The translations under genes and the position numbers were made by a program. This document shows, piece by piece, positions 1-6,518 of a stretch of 20,429 bases of DNA (its first letter is position 1; every line of letters begins with the position of its first letter). This DNA is from Porphyromonadaceae bacterium UBA4702 (lineage in GTDB: Bacteria; Bacteroidota; Bacteroidia; Bacteroidales; Muribaculaceae). The stretch spans positions 1 to 20,429 of the forward strand of contig DHKE01000076.1 in NCBI GenBank assembly GCA_002404675.1, written 5' to 3'. Under the pieces are notes generated by a model. The model ran no database searches. It had not been told where the DNA came from and saw only the letters and a list, made by a program, of their open reading frames with translations.

Positions 1-16
1 CCTGCGTCAGTTCCAT

Positions 17-43
17 ACGCCCCCTGAAATCCAAATGGGGCGT
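17..43. terminator. Hairpin just downstream of vsr (weak terminator candidate)
   Basis: A perfect 7-bp inverted repeat, ACGCCCC at 17-23 and GGGGCGT at 37-43, has a 13-nt loop and lies directly after the vsr stop codon when read on the minus strand. No T-run follows on either strand, so it is not a classical intrinsic terminator. It may act as a transcript-end stabilising hairpin. The sequence before it (1-16) is too short to interpret. Confidence 0.35.
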
Positions 44-556
44 TCAGTCAGGGCCGTAGGGGGCTTCGGGCTCTGCGGCCATGGGCGGCACGGCGGCATC
101 CGGCTCTTCTGCGTATGGATGCGGCGTGCGGTCGCCGAGGTAGATTAGGCTCAACGTATATTCCAGCGATTCGAGGGTCAGCTGCCGCGCCTTGGGCAGC
201 AGCTGACATTCCCAGATCGTGATGCAGTGCCAACCCATGGCTGTGAGCTGCTGCGTCACGCGCTTGTCGCGCTCGCGGTTGCGCTCTATCTTGGCCTGCC
301 AGTATTCGGTGCGGCTCTTGGGCATCGTGAAATGACGGCAGCCCTCGTGTCCGTGCCAGAAGCATCCGTTGACGAAAATAACTGTGCGGTATCGGCGCAG
401 CACGATGTCGGGCCGTCCGGGCAAGCGGGGGTGGTTCAACCGGTAGCGGAAGCCACGGCTGAAGAGGAACTTACGCACCACGAGCTCGGGCTTGGTGTCG
501 CGGCTGTGTATCGCCGCCATGCAGCGGTGGCGTTGCTCCTCGGTCATCTTGTCCAT
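44..556 (-). CDS. vsr: Vsr-family very-short-patch repair endonuclease
   Basis: Vsr nicks DNA 5' of the T in T:G mismatches that arise when 5-methylcytosine deaminates, starting very-short-patch repair. The 170-residue protein follows the E. coli Vsr pattern closely: an N-terminal recognition helix with SRDTKPE (18-24), the catalytic Asp in GRPD (D50), the GCFWHGH block (64-70) with the aromatic pair F66/W67 that intercalates DNA, W86, and C65, H70, C73 and C117, which fit the structural zinc site. E. coli Vsr is about 156 residues; this one has an extra Pro/Glu-rich tail of about 30 residues. I chose the ATG at 554-556 because the family normally begins here. The frame stays open upstream to 670, but that part overlaps the end of fbp and has no family similarity. 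It lies 76 nt downstream of fbp on the same strand and is probably co-transcribed. Two C5 methyltransferase genes lie on the far side of fbp. Confidence 0.93.
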   Translation of the reverse strand: MDKMTEEQRHRCMAAIHSRDTKPELVVRKFLFSRGFRYRLNHPRLPGRPDIVLRRYRTVIFVNGCFWHGHEGCRHFTMPKSRTEYWQAKIERNRERDKRVTQQLTAMGWHCITIWECQLLPKARQLTLESLEYTLSLIYLGDRTPHPYAEEPDAAVPPMAAEPEAPYGPD

Positions 557-573
557 GGTCCCGTCGTTTGGGC

Positions 574-609
574 AGGGGGCATGCCAACGCACGCATTGAC
601 ACACCCCCT
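574..609 (-). other. Inverted repeat in the fbp-vsr gap
   Basis: AGGGGG at 574-579 pairs with CCCCCT at 604-609. An inner pairing, CAACG-type at 585-589 with a CATTG-type arm at 594-598, can extend the fold. It lies just upstream of the vsr start on the minus strand, so it would form in the leader between fbp and vsr. No T-run follows. It could modulate vsr translation or mRNA stability; this is only inferred from position. Confidence 0.35.
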
Positions 610-632
610 CAAAACATTTATAGCATAAGGTG

Positions 633-2618
633 TTATTTCCGCTCTTTGATTGCTCCGGTGCGGTATGCATGGAGCAGTTCCTCCAGTTCGTTGATCTGCT
701 GCTGCAGCTCGCGGCCTATGTCGGTGTCGCGCACGCGCACGGGGTCGGAGTTGAGCTCGACTATCTGCGTGGTGGAAACGATGTCCGTGCCGCGCAGCAC
801 CGCGTCTTCGGCCGAGGTGAACGGCTCGTGCTGCACCATCTGGAAGCCCCGGCTGTGGTAGATGAGGGTATATCCGGCGATGCCGGTGGTGTTGTGGTAC
901 GCCTTGGAGAAGCCGCCGTCAATTACCATCATAAGGCCGTCCGCCTTGACAGGCGTCTCGCCTTTGGAGGCCTTGACGGGGACATGACCGTTGATGATAT
1001 GCCCATGCTCACCCTCTATGCCGAAGGCTGCAAGGACGCTTCGGCATACGTCGGCAGAAGTGCGCAACTTGTAGTAGAAGCCTTTCTCCTCGTGGCGTAT
1101 GTCCTTGTCGTCGAGGAAATAACGCTCGAAGGTCGCCATTTTCCCCTTGTCAAACAGCGGGGAGTCTGCGCCGCACCACAGATACCAGTAATAGTCGATG
1201 GCAAATTTGCGGTCATCAGCGTCAGCATCGGGGTTGAACGCCGAGCGCATCAGGTAGTCCACGGCATCGAGCAGAGCCTTGCCCTTGTACTTGCGGCCGC
1301 GTATTTCCACCTCCTTGAGCGAGCCGTCCTCGTTCAGAGGCACAGAGGCATGGAAGAGCAGGTTGGAGTTGGTAACGGTGTACATCGAGCCGTGAGAGAA
1401 CATGATGTCCATGTGCTGGCGCAGCTTGTCGCTTATCATGAACGAGTGCGACAGCTTCTCGACCAGTTCGCGCTCTTCTTCTGTGAGTTCGTAAGGGTTC
1501 TCCTTGGAGACAGTCGGGAAATTGAGGTCAGGCATCTCGAATGTACGGCCTTCGATCTCGACAGTGCCCTTCTCGCGGTCAATGGTATGGAGGATGTCAC
1601 GAGCCTCCATGTGCCATTCAGGGTGCTGCGCTATTAGGGCATGCTCGAGCTTCCACTGTATCACGCTTATGGCCTTGTGCATGTGAGCTATGAGGCGGCG
1701 GCTCTTCTCGTTGTGCTCCGTGTCGTCAGCCGGGACTTTGGGCATGAACACCTCGCAGGGGTCGTCGCCGTACACGTCCATGGCAAACGAGGCCAGCGGC
1801 ACGAGGTTGATGCCGTATCCGTCCTCGAGCGTCGCCATGTTGGCATAGCGCAGCGAGATGCGCAGCACGTTGGCGATGCAGCAGACGTTGCCCGCAGCGG
1901 CGCCCATCCACAGCGCGTCGTGGTTGCCCCACTGTATGTCATACGAGCGGTAGCGGCTCAGGTTGTCCATGATGATATGCGCACCCGGGCCGCGGTCGTA
2001 GATGTCGCCCAGGATATGCAGACGGTCGATGCTGAGACGCTGTATCACATTGCATATAGCCTTGATGAAAGCGTCCGCCTCGCCTGTCGTGATGATGGTC
2101 TCTATGATGCGGTTGTAGTATTTCTGCTTGTTGATGTCCGCAGGGGACTCGTGCAGGAGCTCCTCGATGATGTAGGCATACTGCTTGGGGAGGTTCTTGC
2201 GCACCTTGGAGCGTGTGTATTTCGAGGAAACGCGCTGCAGCACCTTGACGAGGCGGTGCAGGGTGATGTGGTAGAAGTCGGTCATGTCGCCCTCTTCCTC
2301 CTCCTTGATGCGTTCCAGTTTGCGCTCGGGATAGTAGATGAGGGTGCAGAGCTGGCGGATGTCATCGTCGCGCATCGTGTTGCCGAACAACTCCTGCACC
2401 TTGCGCTTGATGTTGCCCGAAGCGTTGCGCAGGATGTGGCTGAACGCCTCGTGTTCGCCGTGTATGTCGGCTACGAAATGCTCCGTCCCCTTCGGGAGGT
2501 TCAGGATAGCCTCCAGGTTGATGATTTCGGCGGCTGCTGCAGTCACCGTGCCGAAGTTTTGTGAGAGTACCTCGAGCAGCCGCTTGTTGCAGGTGCCTTG
2601 TAGGCATGGCTGGTTCAT
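633..2618 (-). CDS. fbp: Fructose-1,6-bisphosphatase, class III
   Basis: Hydrolyses fructose 1,6-bisphosphate to fructose 6-phosphate in gluconeogenesis, in the cytoplasm. The 661-residue length is typical of the class III (Firmicutes/Bacteroidetes) enzymes, which use a calcineurin-like metallophosphatase fold unrelated to classes I and II. Metal-site motifs are visible in order: DIHGEHE (51-57), GDIYDRG (204-210) and GNHD (231-234), followed by the family-typical C-terminal half with further His/Asp motifs such as FSHGSMY and NGHVPV. The start at 2616-2618 gives the usual N-terminus. No truncation or frameshift is apparent. It is the first gene of a minus-strand unit with vsr, behind a candidate promoter at 2725-2756. 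Two long plus-strand reading frames opposite it are codon shadows. Confidence 0.97.
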   Translation of the reverse strand: MNQPCLQGTCNKRLLEVLSQNFGTVTAAAAEIINLEAILNLPKGTEHFVADIHGEHEAFSHILRNASGNIKRKVQELFGNTMRDDDIRQLCTLIYYPERKLERIKEEEEGDMTDFYHITLHRLVKVLQRVSSKYTRSKVRKNLPKQYAYIIEELLHESPADINKQKYYNRIIETIITTGEADAFIKAICNVIQRLSIDRLHILGDIYDRGPGAHIIMDNLSRYRSYDIQWGNHDALWMGAAAGNVCCIANVLRISLRYANMATLEDGYGINLVPLASFAMDVYGDDPCEVFMPKVPADDTEHNEKSRRLIAHMHKAISVIQWKLEHALIAQHPEWHMEARDILHTIDREKGTVEIEGRTFEMPDLNFPTVSKENPYELTEEERELVEKLSHSFMISDKLRQHMDIMFSHGSMYTVTNSNLLFHASVPLNEDGSLKEVEIRGRKYKGKALLDAVDYLMRSAFNPDADADDRKFAIDYYWYLWCGADSPLFDKGKMATFERYFLDDKDIRHEEKGFYYKLRTSADVCRSVLAAFGIEGEHGHIINGHVPVKASKGETPVKADGLMMVIDGGFSKAYHNTTGIAGYTLIYHSRGFQMVQHEPFTSAEDAVLRGTDIVSTTQIVELNSDPVRVRDTDIGRELQQQINELEELLHAYRTGAIKERK

Positions 2619-2724
2619 GGGTATGTTTGATTAAAGGTTAGACAGTAGGATAACCTCGCCAGGGCGGCAGCTCCGCGAGGGGAAGGAAGCCTCTCGAGAA
2701 ACCGCGCCGCAGCGGATTATGATG

Positions 2725-2756
2725 CGAAGATAAGCCTTTTTGCCGATGCTGCCAAA
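2725..2756 (-). promoter_or_regulatory. Candidate promoter for fbp-vsr
   Basis: Read on the minus strand, TTTG (2756-2753) is followed after exactly 20 nt by TATCTTCG (2732-2725). This is one base from the Bacteroidetes -7 consensus TANNTTTG, at the expected -33/-7 spacing. Transcription would start near 2718. Confidence 0.6.
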
Positions 2757-2771
2757 AATAAACGTTTATTT
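2756..2771. promoter_or_regulatory. Perfect 16-bp palindrome, candidate operator
   Basis: AAATAAACGTTTATTT is a perfect inverted repeat centred between 2763 and 2764. The symmetry continues to 2753-2774 with one mismatched pair. It abuts the -33 element of the fbp promoter and lies about 45 bp upstream of the -7 element of the methyltransferase promoter. That is a suitable position for a dimeric regulator acting on both units. No regulator gene is visible nearby, so a methyltransferase or a distant factor would have to bind it (inference). Confidence 0.5.
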
Positions 2772-2793
2772 CTGCCGTCAATGCAAGCAGACG

Positions 2794-2823
2794 TGTGCGT
2801 CTCAACTTTTTTTCGTACCTTTG
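2794..2823 (+). promoter_or_regulatory. Candidate promoter for the R-M operon
   Basis: TACCTTTG at 2816-2823 matches the Bacteroidetes -7 consensus TANNTTTG exactly. The -33 element is weak (TGTG at 2794-2797, spacing 18 nt). Transcription would start near 2830, giving a leader of about 45 nt before the ATG at 2875. Confidence 0.6.
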
Positions 2824-2874
2824 CCAAACGTATGCGCAATACCAAACAGCAGCCATTGGGCAATACTTAGACTT

Positions 2875-3921
2875 ATGACAGAACGCAATCACACATTCAT
2901 CGACCTGTTTGCAGGATGCGGAGGCATGTCTCTCGGATTCGAGATGTGCGGATACAAGGGCGTGCTTGCCGTGGACTTTTGGCAAGACGCACTCGACACA
3001 TACGCATACAACCGGCAGGATGCGGTGACACTGTGTGCAGACCTGTCCTCGCTTTCGCCTGAAACAGTGCGTGAGCAATTCCAAATCAAAGGGGTTGACC
3101 TTGTGATTGGCGGACCTCCGTGCCAGGGATTCTCGGTGGCAGGCAAACGGATTATTGACGACGAGAGGAACACGCTCTACAAGTCTTTTGTCAATTTCGT
3201 CCGCGTATTCCGCCCCAAAGCTTTTGTCATGGAGAATGTCCCGCAAATATTGACAATCGGCGGAGGAATAATTCGAGAGTCCATTCTTGAGGACTTTTCG
3301 CAATTAGGCTACAATGTCTCATACTCAATCCTCACAGCCTCCGATTTCGGCGTTCCGCAAAACCGGAGGAGGGCTATTTTCGTGGGGTTGAACGACGGAC
3401 GGTCTTTCACATTTCCTGAAACTCTTGCTTCAGCCAAGGTGACTTCGTCTCAGGCACTCAGCGATTTGCCGGAATACAGCATACCCGATGGAGGGGCATA
3501 CCCCAACGATGCATCGTCTGATTTCCAAAAATACGCACGTGCGGGTTCGAAAGGCATTTACAATCACAATGTCACGGTGCATACGCGGAAAACGCAGGAG
3601 ATAATAGCCATGGTGCCGGACGGCGGCAACTACAAAGACCTTCCGCTTGAGCTGCAAAATACCCGGAAGGTGCATATAGCATGGACGCGGATGAACAGCG
3701 ACAAGCCCAGTTTCACAATAGACTGTGGACACAACCACCATTTCCACTACAAATGGAATCGCGTTCCTACCGTTAGGGAGTCGGCTCGGTTGCAGTCGTT
3801 TCCCGACCGGTTCGTGTTCTTGGGCAACAAGGGCAGCCAACTTAAACAAGTCGGCAATGCCGTCCCCCCGCTATTGGCCTATAGCATATCAAAACAATTA
3901 AAGCCCTATCTCGATGTATAA
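2875..3921 (+). CDS. DNA (cytosine-5)-methyltransferase, first of two
   Basis: Transfers a methyl group from S-adenosylmethionine to C5 of cytosine within a specific DNA site. All key C5-MTase motifs are present in the 348-residue protein: motif I DLFAGCGG (10-17), motif IV GPPCQG with catalytic C83, motif VI ENV (120-122), motif VIII QNRRR (162-166), a target-recognition region of about 170-290, and motifs IX/X with RLQSFPDRF (305-313) and GNAVPP (327-332). I chose the ATG at 2875 because motif I then begins at the usual distance. An in-frame ATG at 2740 would precede the promoter and adds non-family sequence. The stop overlaps the start of the nuclease gene by 8 nt, implying coupled translation. 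Sequence identity to the second methyltransferase is limited to motifs, so they are not recent duplicates and probably have different targets or strands. Confidence 0.96.
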   Translation: MTERNHTFIDLFAGCGGMSLGFEMCGYKGVLAVDFWQDALDTYAYNRQDAVTLCADLSSLSPETVREQFQIKGVDLVIGGPPCQGFSVAGKRIIDDERNTLYKSFVNFVRVFRPKAFVMENVPQILTIGGGIIRESILEDFSQLGYNVSYSILTASDFGVPQNRRRAIFVGLNDGRSFTFPETLASAKVTSSQALSDLPEYSIPDGGAYPNDASSDFQKYARAGSKGIYNHNVTVHTRKTQEIIAMVPDGGNYKDLPLELQNTRKVHIAWTRMNSDKPSFTIDCGHNHHFHYKWNRVPTVRESARLQSFPDRFVFLGNKGSQLKQVGNAVPPLLAYSISKQLKPYLDV

Positions 3922-5338
3922 CCCTGACAACCAATACCGATGCACCATTATCAGGGGCAAGAGCCAAGTTGACATGGAAAACTTGCTCTCGCTGTATGCC
4001 AACATAGTAGACCGAACTTGTCCGTGCGCTCTCGAATTGTTCAGGACGGAGGGGTTCAGGATGCTTTCCAAGGCTCTGTTCAATACGGAAGACTATGGCA
4101 ATTTGTCCGCATCCAACCAAAAGACAGTCCAAAATCATCTCACAGAGGTAGCCGGTTCTCTGTTGGGACCGTATTATCCGTATACAGACCCTGACACCGG
4201 GACAGTGTACGTCCGCAAATCTGCGGCATGCCAATTCCTGATAGACAGCAACGACTACCCGACATTCTTCAAGAACTTGTGCCTGAACTTCCAGTTTCCC
4301 AACGGCTCAAAGTCGAAGAAGTACATTGAGGAAGACTTTGCACATGGCGTGCACATCAAGCCATTCTGCTATGTGGTGAAACTGTTGCATCACGCCCAAA
4401 ACCGTGAGGACAAAATGGTGTTGACCAAACAGGAAATAGGGTATTATGTACTCAATAACCTTGATGTGCTGCGCGGTGAAGTGTCTGTTGAGACCGTTTG
4501 CGACCGCATAGCGAAAGACCGTAAAAACGGTATAACCAAAGATAAACTGACCGGTTCAAGAGACTGGCAGCATATAAAGGAACAGTTTAACCTTCTGGAA
4601 CTTGCCGATATCATCGAGTGTGATTCTACATACGTTTGGCTCAATCACGCGGAAACGGAGTCAATCGCCATGTTCATTGACCATCTGGAAGAGCCGTTTT
4701 TTGAATACAATTCCGACGACCTTGATTCGGCTGTTGGGAAAACCGCATATATCGAGCAGTGGAAACAGTATTACGGCAAGTTCAATGAGCAGCTGGCAAA
4801 AATTTCTGCTCCTGCGACGATTGCATCTGCGTCTCAGGGGGGTGCAGAGGCCGTCTTAGGCATGCACAAGTCTACCACCGATTTAGGGAATGAAGGCGAA
4901 GCCCTTGTGTTGCGGCTTGAGCAAGAACGTGTGCGGGCTTACAAGGCTCGCCTCGTCAACAAGGTGTTGCTATTGGGCAATATAAAGGGGCTTGGATATG
5001 ACATTTCTTCAATCGAGGCTGACGAAGATGCCGAACACCCTGAATTTGCCCGGTACATCGAGGTCAAATCTACAAGGCGCATCACTGAGCCGACATTTGA
5101 CGCAGAATGGTCTGACTCGATGAACCTGACTGCCAAAGAGTGGATAGCAGCACAGCAGTACGGCGAACACTACAATGTCTACCGGGTATATTTCACCAAG
5201 AATAAAACTATAGTCGTCCGCGTCAAAGACCCGTACAGGCTGAGCCAAGAACAACGAATCGATGTTTATCCGACTGTTTACCAAATGAACATCGATGCTT
5301 CTGTAATAGAAAAAAGATATGTCGATGCGCACGCTTAA
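3914..5338 (+). CDS. Putative restriction endonuclease with C-terminal DUF3883 (PD-(D/E)XK) domain
   Basis: The best explanation is the restriction subunit of this system, cutting unmethylated DNA at the site protected by the two flanking methyltransferases. The last ~160 residues of the 474-residue protein resemble DUF3883: LGNEGEALVLRLEQE (324-338), GYDI with D363, and YIEVKS with E383 and K385. Together these form a plausible D...EXK nuclease core. NLTAKEW (404-410) and YRVYF follow as in that family. Residues about 150-255 (PF.YVVKLL, LTKQEIGYYVL, then a short helix-rich stretch) look like winged-helix DNA-binding units, a possible recognition part. That is inference, and I do not recognise the N-terminal ~150 residues. 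The ATG at 3914 overlaps the upstream stop codon; an internal Met at 3974 is an alternative start. The 3' end overlaps the next gene by 20 nt. No helicase or ATPase motifs are visible, arguing against Type I/III or an McrBC-like engine. Confidence 0.82.
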   Translation: MYNPDNQYRCTIIRGKSQVDMENLLSLYANIVDRTCPCALELFRTEGFRMLSKALFNTEDYGNLSASNQKTVQNHLTEVAGSLLGPYYPYTDPDTGTVYVRKSAACQFLIDSNDYPTFFKNLCLNFQFPNGSKSKKYIEEDFAHGVHIKPFCYVVKLLHHAQNREDKMVLTKQEIGYYVLNNLDVLRGEVSVETVCDRIAKDRKNGITKDKLTGSRDWQHIKEQFNLLELADIIECDSTYVWLNHAETESIAMFIDHLEEPFFEYNSDDLDSAVGKTAYIEQWKQYYGKFNEQLAKISAPATIASASQGGAEAVLGMHKSTTDLGNEGEALVLRLEQERVRAYKARLVNKVLLLGNIKGLGYDISSIEADEDAEHPEFARYIEVKSTRRITEPTFDAEWSDSMNLTAKEWIAAQQYGEHYNVYRVYFTKNKTIVVRVKDPYRLSQEQRIDVYPTVYQMNIDASVIEKRYVDAHA

Positions 5339-6437
5339 GGTTGCTTCGCTCTTCTGCGGTTGCGGAGGCGCGGATTTGGGTATGCTGGGCGGATTCAAAT
5401 TCCTCGGCAAAGAATACCCGCGCCTCGGGTTTGACATAGTCTATGCCGTGGATTTTGACAGACACGCTGTAGAAACATACAACAGCAACTTTTGCCATCC
5501 TGCGGTGTGCGCAGATGTTACCGAAGTTGATTTTTCCGTGACCCCCGATGTCGATGTCATGATTGGCGGTTTCCCCTGCCAATCGTTCAGCACTGTCAAT
5601 CCCACAAAAGACACCAACGATGACCGGGCCAACCTGTATCGCCAGATAGCCCGGTTTCTGAGAGAAAAGCAGCCCAAGTATTTCATCTGCGAGAATGTCA
5701 AGGGGCTGATTACTTTGCAGAAAGGCTCAATAATCCGCAAGATAACAGACGAGTTTCGAACGGCAGGGTACAATGTTGAATACCAGCTCATGAAGGCTGT
5801 TGAGTTTGGCGTGCCTCAGCGCCGGGAGCGTGTCATAATCATAGGCATCCGCAATGACATGCATTTTACATACGAGTTTCCGCATCCTCTTTTGGACGAG
5901 GCTTCATACGTGCCGCTCGGCAAGGTCATACCCTCATTGGCAATTCCCGAAAAGAAGTATTACTTTTCAGAAAGGGCTGTGCAGGGGATGAAAAATGCCA
6001 AGAACAACATGAAGCGGGGGCTTTGGCAACGCTTGGATGGCCCATGCCTGACAATAACCGCGCACTTGGCAAAGACAAGCATGAATTCACGGGATCCGAT
6101 ACTCCTTGTTGACCCCGAGAAAGAGCTGTACCGGCGTTTTACGCCGCGAGAAGCAGCGCGGATACAGTCATTTCCGGACGATTTTGCACTCCACTCGTCC
6201 GAGGCCAAGTCGTACAAGCAAATAGGGAACGCAGTCCCTCCTGTCATGATGTGGTATGTGGCGCAAGCCCTTGAGAAGGCGGCTTCGGAGGAGGCTGATT
6301 TGCCAAAACCGCGTAATGCCGCTGCCTCACAGCGACACATCCGCCAAGAGTATTCGTATATAATGCAGCCCGACGCGGCAACCGGCACATTGTTTCGAGA
6401 GCCGGAAGCTCCTTACTTCACGGAAATGCACGAATGA
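5319..6437 (+). CDS. DNA (cytosine-5)-methyltransferase, second of two
   Basis: A second C5-cytosine methyltransferase of 372 residues. Visible motifs: I SLFCGCGGADLG (10-21), IV GGFPCQSF with catalytic C87, VI ENVKG, VIII GVPQRRERV, a short target-recognition region, then REAARIQSFPDDF and IGNAVPP near the end. A tail of about 40 residues after motif X, containing SQRHIRQEYSYI, has no recognised role. The ATG at 5319 follows an A-rich stretch; the Met two codons later at 5325 is an equally possible start. It overlaps the 3' end of the nuclease gene, so all three genes form one tightly coupled operon. Having two dissimilar C5 enzymes with one nuclease is the known arrangement for asymmetric recognition sites, each enzyme methylating one strand (as in HgaI- and LlaJI-type systems). 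The exact site cannot be read from the sequence. Confidence 0.96.
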   Translation: MSMRTLKVASLFCGCGGADLGMLGGFKFLGKEYPRLGFDIVYAVDFDRHAVETYNSNFCHPAVCADVTEVDFSVTPDVDVMIGGFPCQSFSTVNPTKDTNDDRANLYRQIARFLREKQPKYFICENVKGLITLQKGSIIRKITDEFRTAGYNVEYQLMKAVEFGVPQRRERVIIIGIRNDMHFTYEFPHPLLDEASYVPLGKVIPSLAIPEKKYYFSERAVQGMKNAKNNMKRGLWQRLDGPCLTITAHLAKTSMNSRDPILLVDPEKELYRRFTPREAARIQSFPDDFALHSSEAKSYKQIGNAVPPVMMWYVAQALEKAASEEADLPKPRNAAASQRHIRQEYSYIMQPDAATGTLFREPEAPYFTEMHE

Positions 6438-6518
6438 CCGTACAAACACCCCCTTTTTGCCGTTATTAGGACAGAAACGTTTTAACCAGCAATTATAACC
6501 CATCAATATCACGAAAGT

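Larger units (their letters stand above)
2619..2874. promoter_or_regulatory. Divergent control region between fbp-vsr and the R-M operon
   Basis: This 256-bp gap separates two divergently transcribed units and contains no convincing gene. It holds a minus-strand promoter candidate (2725-2756), a perfect 16-bp palindrome (2756-2771) and a plus-strand -7 element (2816-2823). Its fbp-proximal half (about 2640-2715) would be a leader of about 100 nt for fbp and contains short GC-rich inverted repeats, such as CCTCGC with GCGAGG. Confidence 0.7.

Noticed and set aside
557..670. Longer vsr start at 670
   Set aside because: The extra 38 residues overlap the end of fbp and have no Vsr similarity; the ATG at 554-556 gives the family N-terminus.
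630..2564. Two long plus-strand open frames (630-1637 and 1641-2564) opposite fbp
   Set aside because: They are antisense to a full-length, motif-complete fbp, are rich in Val/Ala/Arg runs typical of GC-rich shadows, and show no domain.
2740..2874. Upstream ATG for the first methyltransferase
   Set aside because: It lies upstream of the -7 element and inside the palindrome region; family similarity begins after the ATG at 2875.
2638..3303. Minus-strand 221-residue frame across the divergent promoter region
   Set aside because: It covers the promoters and the start of the methyltransferase on the other strand and has no recognisable domain.
6438..6518. Possible promoter for the DUF4836-like gene
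   Set aside because: TTTG occurs at 6456-6459, but nothing resembling TANNTTTG follows at 19-21 nt.
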